DNA of 64,000 nucleotides, taken from contig CAMPDV010000385.1 of NCBI GenBank assembly GCA_946699065.1, forward strand, positions 1-64,000, read 5' to 3'. A program made the position numbers and the translations under genes. The notes below the pieces were generated by a model, which searched no databases, was not told the origin of the DNA, and saw nothing but the letters and a program-made list of their open reading frames with translations. Numbering within the stretch: position 1 is the stretch's first letter; each line of letters begins with the position of its first letter. The stretch is from Loxodes magnus (Eukaryota > Ciliophora > Karyorelictea > Loxodida > Loxodidae). This document shows, piece after piece, positions 25,280 to 39,150 of this stretch.

Positions 25280-26530
25280 TAAAAGAAACTATATGCGTAT
25301 GGATCAAGAAGGATTTGCTTAATTTATTAATAGATTGGAAAATAATGTTTTCGACAAGCATAAGATTATTAATGAAGAAGAACTAAAAAGCAGCAATTGA
25401 AGAATTTATAACATTTCCAAAAGCTATACCTTTGTAAAAGAATAATAGGTGTCTTATTTGTAAGGGTTAGATCTTATTAGTTTTAAAGAAATTTAGGAAA
25501 TCATTAAAGGACTAACTAATATAAATAATCTGGAATAGATGGCATAAAAGAAAAGTTTATTAAAGACGCTAATAAGGATTTTCATCTTGTAATATGAAAT
25601 TTAGTTAATAATTTGTTGACAAATTAAAAAATCTCTGATTATCTCAAATAAGTAAGAATTTTTCCAATTTGCAAGAAAGGATCTAAGAATGATTGGAAGA
25701 ATAGAAGACAAAAGCACTCATAAATGTAATTTTAAAAGAATATTATAAAATACTAACTTAAAGACTCTACAATATATTTATTAGCTTAAAAATATACATT
25801 CCATTAGTAAGTAAAGAGTAGATAAACAATGCATCATGTTTGAACTTTACATCAATTAATGATTAATTTAGAAGGTAAGGGAAATCAAAGCGCCTACTTA
25901 CAATCCTTATAGATGTAGAAAAGACGTTTGAAACTATTAACAGTAGATTATTGTTTCATCATTACGTAGAATAAAACTATTGTTGCACTAATAAACTACT
26001 TAGAATTATTTTTTATCATAATCTAGATATTAGATTCATTTTAGATGGCATGCTTTCAAGAAACTTCTAATATAGTATTGGAGTATTGTAAAGAAGTTCA
26101 CATAGTACAGCTCTAGTTAATATCTTTAATGATATTGTTATCAGGTATTTAGAAAATTAATTAAAACTATTTGGCTTTAAAATCTATGGACATGTATTTG
26201 CTACTAAAGCTTGACCAGATGATTTGTAATTGATTTCTAATAAAGATTATAAGAATTTATTGATTAAAGCAACATGTAAAGTGTTTGAATGAGTAAAATT
26301 GAACATTAATGTTTGTAAGTGTGAGTATGGCTTAGAAGTTATTCATAAAAGATTCTAATGGACATTGGAAAAATAAAAAAAGACACAATAATAATTAAAG
26401 AAAAGTATCAAGATATCCATTCCAATGTCCAATTCAACGTTTAATAAATTATGCTTCATAAATTTGACAAGATTTTAAATATATAACTCCATAAACGTAA
26501 ATTTAAGAATTAAACTTAATAATTATTACA
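25280..26530 (+). pseudogene. Decayed non-LTR reverse transcriptase
   Basis: RT blocks are readable with TAA/TAG as Gln. They are a pre-RT linker (ISFKEIQEIIKGL), GIDGI (after SG) near 25530, RIFPICKKGSKNDWKN near 25650 (block 1), ILIDVEKTFETIN at 25903-25941 (palm Asp at 25912), GVLQRSSHSTAL near 26080, the catalytic box as A-TGA-P-D-D-L at 26209-26226, and KLNINVCKCEYG near 26300. At least two frame changes (near 25520 and 25700-25880) break it. The intact relative at 62-64 kb reads T-F-A-D-D-L at the catalytic box and F-D-L-V-K-L where this copy has F-E-TGA-V-K-L. TGA there could be Trp or damage. Confidence 0.75.
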
Positions 26531-26534
26531 TAAT

Positions 26535-26812
26535 TTAATTTAAATACGGTAGACCTTGCCTCTAAAGGTTATGAGAAGATTTTCCCAAAGATGAACAGAC
26601 GGAGAAGCAAGCCTTCTAAATATTGGGCCAGATTAATCTTCTCATCATGGGTTGGAAATCTACCTGTAATCACCTGCTGGTGTCCTGTGCTTTGAAGAAT
26701 TGGAACCGTAACCTTGCCCGAAATTAGAAGAGAAAATGCTATGGGAATTAAAAAGACTTAAAAATTAACTTTTTAAAAAGATGTGTCCTATTGAAGAACT
26801 ATGTCCTCTATA
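26535..26812 (+). mobile_element. Hairpin-tailed SINE-like retroposon after the RT remnant
   Basis: Close relative of 42180-42465 over its whole length, and of 15985-16340 in the core. It follows the decayed RT directly and ends in a mutated version of the family hairpin (26777-26810) and a TAATAAT tail. It may be the original 3' end of this LINE or a separate SINE. Confidence 0.5.
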
Positions 26813-27496
26813 ATAATATTTTTATATATTTAAATTTTAGTTATAGAACCTACAATTACATCGAAAAATTGGTGAAAATCAATACTTTCAAAAGAATAAA
26901 AATTAAAGGATATGTTTGCTTCCTTTCTTTAACATATTATTGTATAGAACAATTTCAAAATCAGAGTTAGAAAGAATAAATACATAATTTGCTTCTTCCT
27001 GTATAGAAAACTACTCCTAAATATTAGAAGATCTGAACTCTATTTATAGTTTCATCATTATATTGCTTAACAAATCTAATAAAAATATGACTTAATTAAG
27101 AAACTGCATTAATTTAGGATAAATATCGAAATTTAACTTTAAGAAACACATTTTGTATATAGAGAACGCAAAATGGATTAAAAAATCCGCAAGCAGTTTA
27201 ATCTAAACTTAAATCACTACAATAATACAGCTTTTGCATTTACAACTGTAAATTTCATCATAATTCATAATAATTATCTTCCGAAGATAAAAATCATAAA
27301 TTTGAACGTTTTTAAGTCTTCTTCCTTCACTTATAACAACTCCTGATCACTCTAAGCCTGGTAATGTAAGCTTAGTTTTTTGAATTTAAGCTTTTTAAAT
27401 GAGCTTTAAAAAAATAAACAACTGGCTTTCTAGGAGAATAATACATCTAAACAACAAATTATCCTGACTCAGATTTTGAAAGCTAAACATCTGTGT
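26813..27496. other. AT-rich stretch, no gene recognised
   Basis: Unlike the other spacers it has no counterpart elsewhere in the window. I saw no RT, ORF1 or LRR text on either strand. The near-identical large duplication begins abruptly at 27497. Confidence 0.4.
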
Positions 27497-28639
27497 ATAA
27501 TTAAATTAATAAAATCTTATTTAGAATTAAAATATCATATTTTATCTTTTTAGCTTTTTGATAAATACTCTTAATTTCAAATTTTTAAGAATATTAAATA
27601 GGTTATAATTAATAACTAATACATCTTATAAGATCACTTTCTCAATTTTTATAGCAAAGTAATATTAGTTATATTGACTATTGATGCTATTTTTTGAGTT
27701 ATCATTTAAATTATTAATAGATTTATGATTTTATTTAATACTTAATACAGTTACTTCTTTTGCTATTTCTATACTTATTTTAAAAGAATCTAGTTACTAC
27801 TATTAGAACTCTCTTTTTTAAAATAAATAGTTTGCTACTAAGAAAATTATAAATATTTAAGAAAGAAAGCATATTTTTAATATATTGTATTATTATTTCT
27901 GAATTAATAGAAAAGAGTAATCTAAACATAATATATATCTTTGTAACAAGTATGAGATAATATAAGTATTAGATTAGCTAATATAAATTATTTAAAACTA
28001 ATTAAACAGATTATTATTTACTCTTAATACATTTTATTTACTTAAACTACTATTTTTCTATATCTATTGTTACTAATCAACATTTCATGCTTTGCTTTAT
28101 AGCACATCATCCATTATTTTATATTAAACTTTACATAAGATTTAAATATAAAATTATGATATAGATAATCATATAAATATTCAATCTTGAGGAATTAAAA
28201 TGAGCTAGAATTTAAGATTTAACTCTTAATAGAAAATTTAAAAAGCTTTTTAATTTAATCTTTTTCTAAGCTTCATATACTTTTATGTTTAGACTATAGT
28301 AAAATTTTATTACTTTAATTAGGAGATTTAAATCTATTTAAAATAGTATTATTTAGTGTAAATACTAAAATAAGTTAAGTTTTATAGTTGTTAGAATCTA
28401 TAAACACATCAAATTTCCTTTTATTTATATTTAATACTATTATTTCTATATATCTTATACTACATATCTTATACTATATTACTATTCATATTTCCCATTT
28501 CTAACTAACATACTCCACTCTTATTCTACTTATCTAAAATTTATTTTTTATTATAAAATATAAAAAGTATCTTAATAAGCTATTTTAAGTAATTTTATTT
28601 ATTTAATTTAAATTATTTATTAAAATATAAAATTAAATA
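27497..28639. repeat. Start of near-identical second copy of 1 to ~10.9 kb
   Basis: From 27497 the sequence matches the window from position 1 almost without change, to about 38390. Shared insertions include the GC-rich retroposon, two SINE-like elements, the LINE fragment and the hairpin element. This is a recent large duplication or, alternatively, an assembly duplication. No gene lies in this first 1.1 kb. Confidence 0.75.
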
Positions 28640-28947
28640 ATTAAAAAGATGGTGGAAGCTGAGATTGACCTTCTAAATCATACTTTCTGGTTTTATGGCT
28701 AGGAACAAGTTCCTTTCCTGTCGCTGAGAAAGTCCCTGGTCAAAGTCAACCTTTGCAAGGGAACGCCTTCATTTTGATTATCCACTCCTGGTAGGGGCTT
28801 GAAGCCTAGCTGCCCATAGCGATGGAGCTCCCTGGCAGCTGCTTTTCGAAAGTAACAGGATATCCCCGTTATCCCATGAAGGGAGTGCTGGGGTCGTTAA
28901 ACTGCAAGAAGTTGCAGTCCAAAACTCTTTTAGTTTAAAATTAAATT
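28640..28947. mobile_element. GC-rich 308-bp retroposon, second copy
   Basis: Same element and same insertion site as 1144-1451, with the 17-bp duplication at 28623-28639 repeated on the right side. It duplicated with the surrounding segment and did not insert twice. Confidence 0.7.
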
Positions 28948-28979
28948 AAATATAAAATTAAATATTTATTTACTTTCTT

Positions 28980-30815
28980 TCAAGTTTGAATGCTATCTTT
29001 CTCAACATTATGGAATATTGTCATCCTTACGAACTTCTATTTGAGTTCATACACCAATTATTCTTTTATTGACGTTCATCTAATATCTAAATATTTAAGA
29101 TTTCTATAAAAAGGATATTCTTATCCCTCTTAATCACAAAGTGGAAAACCTTCCTATGTAATATCCTTTGAATTCGCAAGTTTTAAATACTTTAAATGTT
29201 TACAGTTAGTTACTATTTTTACTAAATCTTTGTTACTTAGTTCAATATAATAAAAATTTAATTATTTTAATTTTTTTATTTTAACTATTTCATCTATTCA
29301 ATTCTCATCTAACATTTTGCAAAATATCAAGTCTAAACTTTCTAACTCCTTACAGTTCTAACTCAAAGATTATAAAGCCTTATTATTTAGTTTTTCCATA
29401 TCCCCAAAAGATAATTTTTTTAGTTTTCTACAATTCTCAAAAATATAACATAGAGTTTTATTAGAAAGTTATATATCATAACTAAAAGATATTTTTTTAT
29501 AATTCTATCCGTAATCTCCTATTTTCTTCAAAGATGTATTAGTAAGTTTATATAATGAATCTAATATAATAGATTTTAAATTAGGACAGTTTTACATTAA
29601 AGATATAAGGTGATTATCATTAAAATTATAGCAATAATAAATCTCTATATGTTATAATTTATTATGCTACTTAGAAAATAATTCTTATATTGTTTACATT
29701 TATAAGTTTCGATAAATTTTTAAACTACTAAGGTTCAAGTTTCTTATCTTCAGTATGAACTATTCTAATTAATTTTATACTTTATAAGAGTCAATTTTGC
29801 TTAAATTAGGACATAAATCAATATAACTATCCATATTTTCATTTTAGTTTATATTTACTTCCTCTAATGAATTTCCTTTTTTCTACAAATATTGCAATAA
29901 AATATCTTGATTAAATCCTTTACTAAATAAATTTAGTACCTTTAAATTTAAATCTAAACAGTAGTCTAGTAAAAACTTTCCTGTTATCTATTTATAACTT
30001 ATGTCTTAGATTTCTAAGGATTATAAATGAGTCAAGTTTTATAAAAAACTTATATTTTCTTCTTAAAGATTGAAAGCACTTAAAACTATTTTTTTTAGAT
30101 TTGAGCATTTAGAAATATATTCTTGAAAGGTTTGATCTAAATTATTTAGTTCAAGTAAATGAATTTCTTATACTAGTTTAAATCCTTTTTGATATAAATT
30201 TAATTTTAGTTCTAAGCATTTTTTTATTTATTGAAAGATTTCTTCTGCTTAATTTTGCTTTTATCAATCATAAGTATTAATATATAAAATTTTAGTATCA
30301 GATTATAAAATTTGTTTGAGAGTTCAGTTTATTTTATTTTAAACATAGTCATTATTACTTGAATATTGTTTTATTTCTAACTTTTCAAATTAATACTTAA
30401 ACTTATTTAGAAATTTATTAACTTACTGTAGTCTACTTATATCGATATTTTTAAGGAACTAACAAATATTTTGAAGAATATAAGAATTTGAAAATAAAGT
30501 TTGTTTACTATTTTAAAACTACTTAGTGCTTTATTATTCTTAAGAAAGTTCTTCTTCTTAGTTTAAGTGTTCACGAAATCTCTTCATTGGAAGCGTTATT
30601 TCTTAATCTTAATAGTCTTTTTTTGATATTTTTTAATTTATCAAATTATTTTTTTAATTTTAATCTTAAGTTAAATGACTTTATATTTGGACTGCTACTT
30701 AAGTTTCTTGGTGTCTATTAGATTCTTCTTATTATTGATTAGAAGAGGACTATTATTTTGGATTATCTAGCGTATAGTTTTAGTTACTAGTTGATTAATC
30801 AGTCCCACTTTACAT
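28980..30815 (-). CDS. F-box/leucine-rich-repeat protein, tandem copy A'
   Basis: A 612-codon frame (terminal TGA 28980-28982), one codon shorter than copy A. TGA codons fall at 164 (30324-30326) and at the LRR position 29298-29300. The copy A-specific TGA in the LDIR-x-TS motif is also present. Most of the body is nearly identical to copy A. Patches differ, however, and resemble copy C or D: about 29195-29275, and the N-terminal coding region about 30500-30760. The gene therefore looks mosaic by gene conversion. It is open when TAA/TAG are Gln and TGA is sense. Confidence 0.8.
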
Positions 30816-30880
30816 TTTATTATAATTTTTTATTTTATTAGACTATTTATACTTAATTTGTGAATAACGGCTATCTTTTT
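30816..30880 (-). promoter_or_regulatory. Conserved 5' block, LRR copy A'
   Basis: Same TATA-like leader, with small changes (CTATCTTTTTAAAT at the distal edge). Confidence 0.45.
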
Positions 30881-30968
30881 AAATTTATACAATCATAATC
30901 ATATTTTAAATAGATTTAAATTAGTAAAGTAAACCTTTTTATATTATATAAATTAATAAATAAGATTA

Positions 30969-31275
30969 TAGAGCAAGTAGCAACCCAATGATGTGCAGTT
31001 CTTTAATAAAGATATTTAAGGTTTAAATATCTCTTTACTGAAGTCTTCCAAAGTGTTAACATTCCTTTGTATGTCTTGTCTTCTATAGAGCCGTGATCAG
31101 AATCCTCCCTAAGAGACCTTAATATCTGGCATCTTTAATCATTAACTTTACTTGATATTTCTTCAGTCTTATCTTCTTTTGTCTTCTATGAGATTCTTGT
31201 TCGGTTTTTCGTCCATGGTATTTCCTGGTTACATAATTAAAGTAAATCTCAGTTGGAGGATTGCTCCTGCCTGAT
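30969..31275 (-). mobile_element. Hairpin-tailed SINE-like retroposon, unit A'
   Basis: Counterpart of 3476-3780 with hairpin at 30970-31003. Several substitutions in and near the hairpin (CAACCCAATGATGTG) show it is decaying. Confidence 0.45.
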
Positions 31276-31379
31276 TAAAATTAATATATATAATAATAAT
31301 AGTTTATTATAATAATTCAGCTTTAATTGCTTATCCAAATTTTGTTCTTTATATAATAAGAAAGTAAACTTCTTATCTT

Positions 31380-31720
31380 CAATTTATTTTTTTTGAGTCT
31401 CTGTTTAGATTTTCTACTTCATGAAATCATAATTTTATTTATTTTTAAACATTTCTAATTATGCTTTAATTTTTCTTTTTCGATATCTACAACTGTTCAA
31501 ATCAGGTTACCCTAAAATTTATTTTTAAATTTTCATTTTGCATTATTTTAATTTTTTGTTCCAAGTAGACGAGCTTTCTCAAGCTTTTCTTTATCAGTGG
31601 ATTTCGACTGAAGTTAGAAATTTGAAGCTTAAAAATCTAAAAATATACTTCTTTCAACCTATTGCTTATGTTTAGAACCTTCTACCCAAATTTATTTGAA
31701 TGTTTTGTCAAAGGACTAGG
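31380..31720 (-). pseudogene. ORF1-like remnant, unit A'
   Basis: Near-identical to 3880-4230, recognised through the same short coiled-coil text. No independent evidence of function. Confidence 0.25.
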
Positions 31721-31766
31721 TTTTCGCATGAGGGAACAAAATTTGAATTAAAAAAAACTAAGATTA

Positions 31767-32070
31767 TAAAGCGCTTAGTACTACGAAGGCGCAGCTCTTT
31801 TATTAAAGATTTTAAAGTTTAAAAACGTATTACATTACATTCTTCATTACACTATTATCCCTTTGAAATTCTTGTTTCTTATAGGACCAGTGTCGGAATG
31901 CTTCCCTAAAAAGACCTTAACCTCAGGCATCGTTCAACATATCGTTACTTGATGCCTCGGTCTTGACATCCTTGGTTCCTGCCAAGATTCTGTTTCAGTC
32001 TTCACATGGGCTACTTTCTGGTACTAGAGTTTCTATTAATCACAGTGGAAGGATTTCTTCTCTATATTTA
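31767..32070 (-). mobile_element. Second hairpin-tailed SINE-like retroposon, unit A'
   Basis: Near-identical to 4273-4585, with hairpin at 31768-31799. Part of the large duplication. Confidence 0.5.
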
Positions 32071-32589
32071 AATTCAATTATATATTATAATATAATACTT
32101 AACAAATAAAAAATAAATATAAGAGATAGTTTGATTATGATAATATAGGAAAATAAAAGATATAATTGTAATAATTGTAATAAAAGGAAGAATCCTTATA
32201 ATAGGAAAGAATATTTAAAACTATCTTAAATAGATTAAACTTAATAGGAAAATCTCTTTTTTAAATGTTTATTTAAATTGAAAATAAAGTGTAGAAATAT
32301 TTAAGTTTTAGTATTTAATAATATTTATCTCTTACTCTATAGAAGCCTAATAAGTTACTTTATTATAAAAAATGAAGAGACTTTCTATTTTAAAATTGAT
32401 AAAAATAGCTTTGAATCACTAAAAAATGAATAATTAAAATTTGTAAAGAACAAAATATAAGTTGACTAATTATAAAATAATATAAGCTAAATATCAATAG
32501 AAGTAATACTTTAAAAATAAGTACTTTATTATAATTATTTTTAAAAATCTTTATTTTTCTACAATAACTATTAAATAATAAATAAATAA

Positions 32590-33626
32590 ATTTGATTATA
32601 GAGCGCGTAGCACCTCGTTGGTGCGCAGCTCTTTACATATCTCAATATATGTCCGTTTCTTCAAGTAGGCCTTCAGGTAATAGAAATTCTTCTCTTATTA
32701 GTTACATATCTTCCTCACTTTCATCAATGCTAACTCTTGTTCTTCTGTCTTCTATCTATCTACGCTTTATTAGATCTTTATTGCAAGCTTTATTTATTTT
32801 TTCTTATATATCTTATTAATTTTCATTTCTAATTCTTTTCTTCTTGATCAAGCTTTTATACACTCATAAAAATTATCCTTTTCCTGCTCTATAGTCTTTT
32901 CCTATTTCTCTTTTGCATTCAATTTTCTTTTCTATATATCCTCTTTTCCTTTTTTCTAATATACTTTTGATATAATCTTTTATTATCAAGTCAACTTTAG
33001 CTCTTTTTACTTTTCTTAGATTCTAATGAATTTCTCGAATTTGGCCGTTCCTCAAATTATATCAAATAGTTCCATTCCTTATCTCTCTACTCCTGATGCT
33101 CTAAGATTTCAGATAAATTATTATCTTCCTTCTTTGTATTCTGAACAGTTTTCTATGATATGCCTTTCGTTTTCTCTTGCATTGCTACAGAAAGGGCACT
33201 GATTTGTCATAATTAGGTGTCTTTCTTTTAAGCAATCCTAACTTCCATTACATCTCGTTCTTATTCTAAATAGGTAACATATTTCTTCTTTTCTATTTTT
33301 ATTATATCTCAGGTAATTTGGTGGTCCTATTACATATTCATCAAATAATGTTTTTCTATATTGTAATGTTGTTATCATTTACTCCATCCTTTCTATCTTC
33401 TACATATACTTTATATTCTCATATTGCACGATTAATGTTTTTCTTTCCTTTTTAATTGTTATTACCATCATCTATAAATATTTCTTTGTCTTCAATTTTT
33501 AATTCTACTTTTATTGCTGTGCAGCATTATTCAAATATAAAATTCTCTTCTTTACCTAGGTCGAACAATAATCCGTCTATGGTTTTTCCTTTGTTTCCTA
33601 TTAATTTGCCTCTTAATCTTAATAAA
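32590..33626 (-). mobile_element. 5'-truncated LINE ORF2 tail, second copy
   Basis: Near-identical to 5121-6155, with the same C-terminal CX2CX8HX4C knuckle text and terminal hairpin (32600-32633). A few single-base indels separate the two, for example in poly-T or poly-C runs, as expected for neutral decay since duplication. Standard-code ATG frames on the plus strand here are antisense shadows. Confidence 0.7.
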
Positions 33627-33649
33627 ATATTAAAAATAAATAATTAAAG

Positions 33650-36368
33650 AATAATTCCTAACTTAATTATTATAAAAAGTTTAGTAAACTTTTATTTTTA
33701 ATAAAATAACTTAAATTTAAAAAGCAATAATAATTTACTATAAGTAGATTAAATTTTACTTACCATAACTTAAGTAATTAACATATATTTTACATTTTAA
33801 GTTAATTTTAATATTTACATTTATGTTAAATAATTATTATAAAACATTCAGGAATATAATCTTTATAATATTATATTGAGAGTAGATAAAGTTATTTACA
33901 TTTAAATCTAAATGATTTACTATTTAATTTACTTTTTTACTTTCTAAATCTTTTTAAGCAGATTTTTTCAACAGTAGTATGATTTTAATATCTTTGTTTA
34001 TTTTACTTAATATTATTTCGTATATTTTATATCAAAATCCATAGTTAAAACTTAAGCAATTATTAAAAAGGAATTTTTACAATTAAAATTATAAACACAA
34101 AAGAAATAAAAGGTTAATTTAAGAACATTTAATAAATATTTTCTTATAGTTTTTCTATCTTAATAAAAAGCTGGGTATTTAATTTTTATTTAATACTATT
34201 TTTGTAAAATAAAACTAAAATATGCTTTAATCAATAATGAGTAAAAATGTTAAAATTAAACTTTATCTTTCGAAATAGCTATTTATCAATTAATAAAATA
34301 TTAAAAAATATCTTTTAAAACCAAAAATAATAAATTTAAATATCAATTTTAGATTACTTTTTATAATTTTATATAATAGAATTAAAAAATATTTTAAAGG
34401 CTTAGAAAAAAAATATAGAACTTTATTTGAAATTTCTTAAAAAGCATTTTTAAAATGTTTATAAAATAAATAGTCTTTTTATAGCCAAATTATAATTTTC
34501 TTTTAATTTAATATTATACTAAAAATGAATTGATGAATGCTATGTAATGTGATTCAGCAAATACTCTTTATTAAAGTAAATGCTTTTTTATTTATTTACA
34601 AAGAGTCTTTATTTATTATAACAACTTAATTACTTTTCAATTTTAGTTACTTATTTTTTTGCATAGTTAACTTTTTAAATTATATGCATAGTAATTATAA
34701 TTGTATAATAAAATATCAGATAATATGAAAATAAATAGAGTTAAATAACTAAGTTAGTAGTTAAAAATATGATTATTTATTTTTATTAAGTTATTTTAGC
34801 TTAGAAAATAATAATTAATTTATAATTAATTTCTTATTTTAATTTTTATTCTAATTTTCTTTTATTCTAAAACTTATTAACTTATAACTGTATTTTATAA
34901 TTTAAATTTAAATTATTTTTTATTAAATTCTATTTATTCTAATGAAGATTTAAGTATAGCATTAAATATTATTTTATATAATTAATCTAATAAAATGTAT
35001 ATTGTAAACATAAATTTTTAAATTATTTTAGTTTTAAATATCTATTAAATAAGTTTAATCTTAATTAGCTTCAAAATTCTTTCAAAAGAAAAAGTAAAAA
35101 AATGATTATACATAAATTTACAAATTATATATGACTCATAGCTAAATAAAATAAAATATTAAAAAAATGAATTCAAGAAAAAGTAAACATATATAAAAGA
35201 TATTTTAGTAATTCAAAAGAAACAAGAAAATATTATGTTATATAATCAGACTAATTTAAGTCATAAAAGATTAATTAAAAAATCTTATAAATTTCTAATT
35301 TTATTTATTATTTACTTTATTAAACTAAGTATAAATAAAGAGAAATTTCTTAAACATTTAATTATCTTATTAATTAATCACTAAAAACTTAAAAAAAATT
35401 AAATATTTATTAATGATTGTTATTCTTTTAATGTAATTAAAGCAAGCTAATCAGTTATCTGTTTTTTAATAAATATATTTTTATTTAGATTTTCAAATAA
35501 TATATCAATTTTTTTAATCTGCTTTAAAAATAAAATTTAAGTTATTTTATGAAATATTTTTAATTTAATTAGGGTTTAATGATATTTTTATTTAAGATAT
35601 TTTGAATAATTAGAATGAAATAAATTTAAATTTTTTATGAAGTTTATGTTTATTTTATGGAGGATTGTACTTTTTAATATTTTTAGATAGTTTTAAATAT
35701 TTTGTAAATATAATTTTCTCTCTTTATGTTTAATGTGTTTATTTATTGGTTATATTTGTATATTTGTAATTTTGCATAAGAGTTTTTACTGTTGCAAGGT
35801 AATTTTGTTCATAATAAATCTGTATTTTGTAAAAGTTAAAATATAATATTGTAAAATAGTATAATAATTCTTTACTTCAGCTTTTAACTTTTATCAAATT
35901 ATTTTATTATTATTTGATAATTTCTCTTTTAAATTAATTTGAATTACATGTTTTACTTTTATAGGTATGCTTCATACCTTCATTAAATATTTTAGGTTAG
36001 TTTAATTTTTAAAATGTTAATTTAATAGTTTGTATTAAAGCTAGCTGCTCTTAGTATAATAGATTAGTTTAGTTTAAAAATGTTGATATATTTGTGTATT
36101 TAAGCAATCTTGAAATGTGATAAATATAAGTTATAGCAGATTGCAATTAATATCTACTCTTAGTTAAAATTAAAATATATATAAAATGTAAATTTTATTA
36201 AATATAAAGATTAAAATAACTTATCATAGTAATTATGCTTCAAAATGTTAATAATTAATTAGTTTTATCACACTTAAAGGTAGGAATTAGTTATTAAATT
36301 ATTAATTTAGCTAAGTATTTTATTTAACTCAGATTATACAATTTTTATTATTAATTTTTTATTAGTTT
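33650..36368. other. AT-rich intergenic DNA, no gene seen
   Basis: Near-identical to 6180-8899. Nothing coding or structured was recognised on either strand. Confidence 0.5.
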
Positions 36369-36764
36369 TCTATAGATAAAAATAAATGAAAATAAGATAA
36401 ATTTATTTAAAAACTATCTATATTTTTAAATATTAAAAGCCATAAAAATAATATATTTTATATACATATTTTACTATAGAAAGGCTATCTCAAATTATAC
36501 TTAAGACTTAATTATTTTATATCTCTATAATAGATAGTAAATATTATTTTTATATAGATGAAATTTTATTTAACAATTTGTATCTATAAAATATATTATT
36601 TACTATCTATTTTAGAGAGATACTAAAATAACTCTACTGTAAAAAGATTTATTTTAAGATATTAAATTTAATTTATTTCTACTTCCTCAATGTAAAAAAT
36701 AAAAATAAACATGAACAAATTATAAATTTAGTTTCTTAAGAGATTGATAATATTTTGATTACTT
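36369..36764. mobile_element. Long-hairpin insertion, second copy
   Basis: Near-identical to 8900-9295, with the ~50-base inverted arms at 36513-36635. Confidence 0.45.
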
Positions 36765-37160
36765 TTAAAAAATCTATATTATAGTTTATTATTAAGGTAA
36801 ACATTTAAAATAATTCTATCATTTTAAATCAGATTTTATTAAACTTTATATAATTCCAATCTACTTTTTTCTTAATTTAAATTAAAATAAAATTAGAGAT
36901 AAAATTCTAATTTTTTAAATTTATAACGATAAATATTTGTCTATAATTAAATATCTAAATAAAAGAATAATAAATTTAGATATTTATAATTTTAAATTTA
37001 TGTTTAATCTACAATTTTCTTTACTTTAATTAGATATACAACATAAAGTATAAATCAAATCAAACTTTAAATTATTACAAAATAAATACACTTATATTGT
37101 AATCTTTTTATTCAAATACTTAACTTATAATTCAACATATTATAACTATCAATATATTTA

Positions 37161-37770
37161 ATATAACTATGCAATATATCAACATTATAGTCAATTAACA
37201 AATCCACAAATACCATCAACATTTATCTCAACAAACAGATCAATTCTTAACCATCAACCCACAAAACTCACCTCAAATTAAGCCTATCACTAAAATCAAA
37301 TATTTCAATAAACAAGAGCATTAGGCAGTTAAAATCATTTTTCTACTTAATTAAAGAAAGAGTTAAAGATTGAATGATAATAGAAGATATTCAATTTATA
37401 AGTAAAAAATAAAACAATTCTTGCTATTAATGTAATTCATTGAATTATTTATTCAAAAGAGATTAAAACTATTTTGTTAAATTAATATCTAAACTGAAAA
37501 ATAAAAAACTTAAAAGTCATTCATTTTAAAAAACCATTAATTAATAAAAGCTTTACTTCAATAACTAAGGAGAAATAAACAGCTCAAAAGTAAATCATCA
37601 AGAGAACTGGAAAATATTTTTTAATAGATAACAAAAAAATTTAATCTTTTATTTAACTTTCAGTCAACAAAGTTAATGAAAAAGAGAATAAAATAAATCA
37701 ATAACACTAAATATCTTTATTCATATAAACTAAAAATAAAAAAGATAAAATATTTTATTTATTCTAATTT
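37161..37770 (+). pseudogene. Gene 2 family, copy A' (frameshifted)
   Basis: Near-identical to the copy at 9692-10300 and sharing its frame break. The INKxIRQLKS segment starts at 37308. A few additional substitutions occur, for example in the KNH/KPLIN stretch near 37540. Confidence 0.4.
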
Positions 37771-39150
37771 TAATTAGTATTTCACTAAAATTAAGTCTTA
37801 TTAAATATACTAAATATATAATAAAGGATTAATATATTAAATTTAAGATATTATATTAATCAAAGCTTACATTTAATTTAAATTCTTAGGGAATTTAATA
37901 AAATCCTTCTACTATGTTTTTAATATTAAACAATTAAGAATAAACTTTATTTGAGATATGAAATTTTATAATATCTTAAAATTAATTCATTTTTAAATAA
38001 TCAACACTAAGATATAACATTTAGAATCAATCTATTTAACCAATAGTATTATGATCCTTTAATATTAGTATAACCATATAGAGATTAATACATTATAAAA
38101 ATCTTAATTAATTACATTTTTATAAAATCTTAAGGTTATTATGCTACTATAAAGGGTATAAGTTACTTCTATCATATAGAAAGCTATTTAATTTATTAAT
38201 TAACTAAATAAGTTTAACATTTTATAAATAAGTAAGTTATACAAATATATATTAGTTACTATTATACAATCTTTATAAAATAATAATTTATTTTTCATTA
38301 TTAACAAAAATATTTTTATTTTCTATACTTAAAGAGAAGCTTTGGGCTTAATTTTATATAATAAAGTAAGAGTATATTTTTTAAGTGATGATTATAATTA
38401 TGGTTTTGGTTTAAATAATTTAATAGAACTGTATAAGATAGAAATGGTTAAAGTGATTTGATAAGATTATTGATAAGGTTGGTCTATATTATTTTTAATA
38501 GTTCTTAAAATTTAATTATTATTAGTGTATTTAATAAATCTATTAGAATTAAAATTAGATAATAGCTAATTTAAACTAATTATATGTTATAAATCCTAAA
38601 TAGTATCAATGAAGTTCTTTATTTTTTGTAAAAAAAAACTTTAATTTATTTAAGATATTAATTTCTTTTTTAAGATATTAGCTTCTTATTAAAGAATATC
38701 TTATATGATAACTACATAAGAATTTTATATCAAATTAAAATAAATTAGTTTCATATTATAAAAAGAGATATTTTCATTTAAACTTAATATTTTAGCATAA
38801 TTATAACATCCTTTTAAATTATTTATTACACCTAAACTTGTCATTTATTGTTTCCAAACTATTCATTTCTCGTCAATTCTCTACTAAATTTCTTTATTAT
38901 ATACTCTATCTGCTTTCCTTTTTATCATTTTAAAGTTTAATACAATAATTTAAAGATTATCAACTAAATAATTATATAAAATAATGCTTTAATATCAAAA
39001 GCTAAATAGATTATTTATTATTATGCTTTACAATTCATATTTAAATAGTTATTTATTTATATATAACAACTGAAATTTTATTTATTATCTCTTTATTCTA
39101 CTTATATTACGAACAAAGTTATGTAAAATTTATAATTTATTATACAATAT
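37771..39150. other. AT-rich inter-unit spacer
   Basis: No gene seen. Near-identity with unit A ends around 38390. Beyond that the sequence resembles the spacer before copy F (55500-56270) more than that before copy B, including the doubled AAGATATTA(A/G)TTTCTT segment near 38655. This is a visible recombination joint. Confidence 0.5.
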
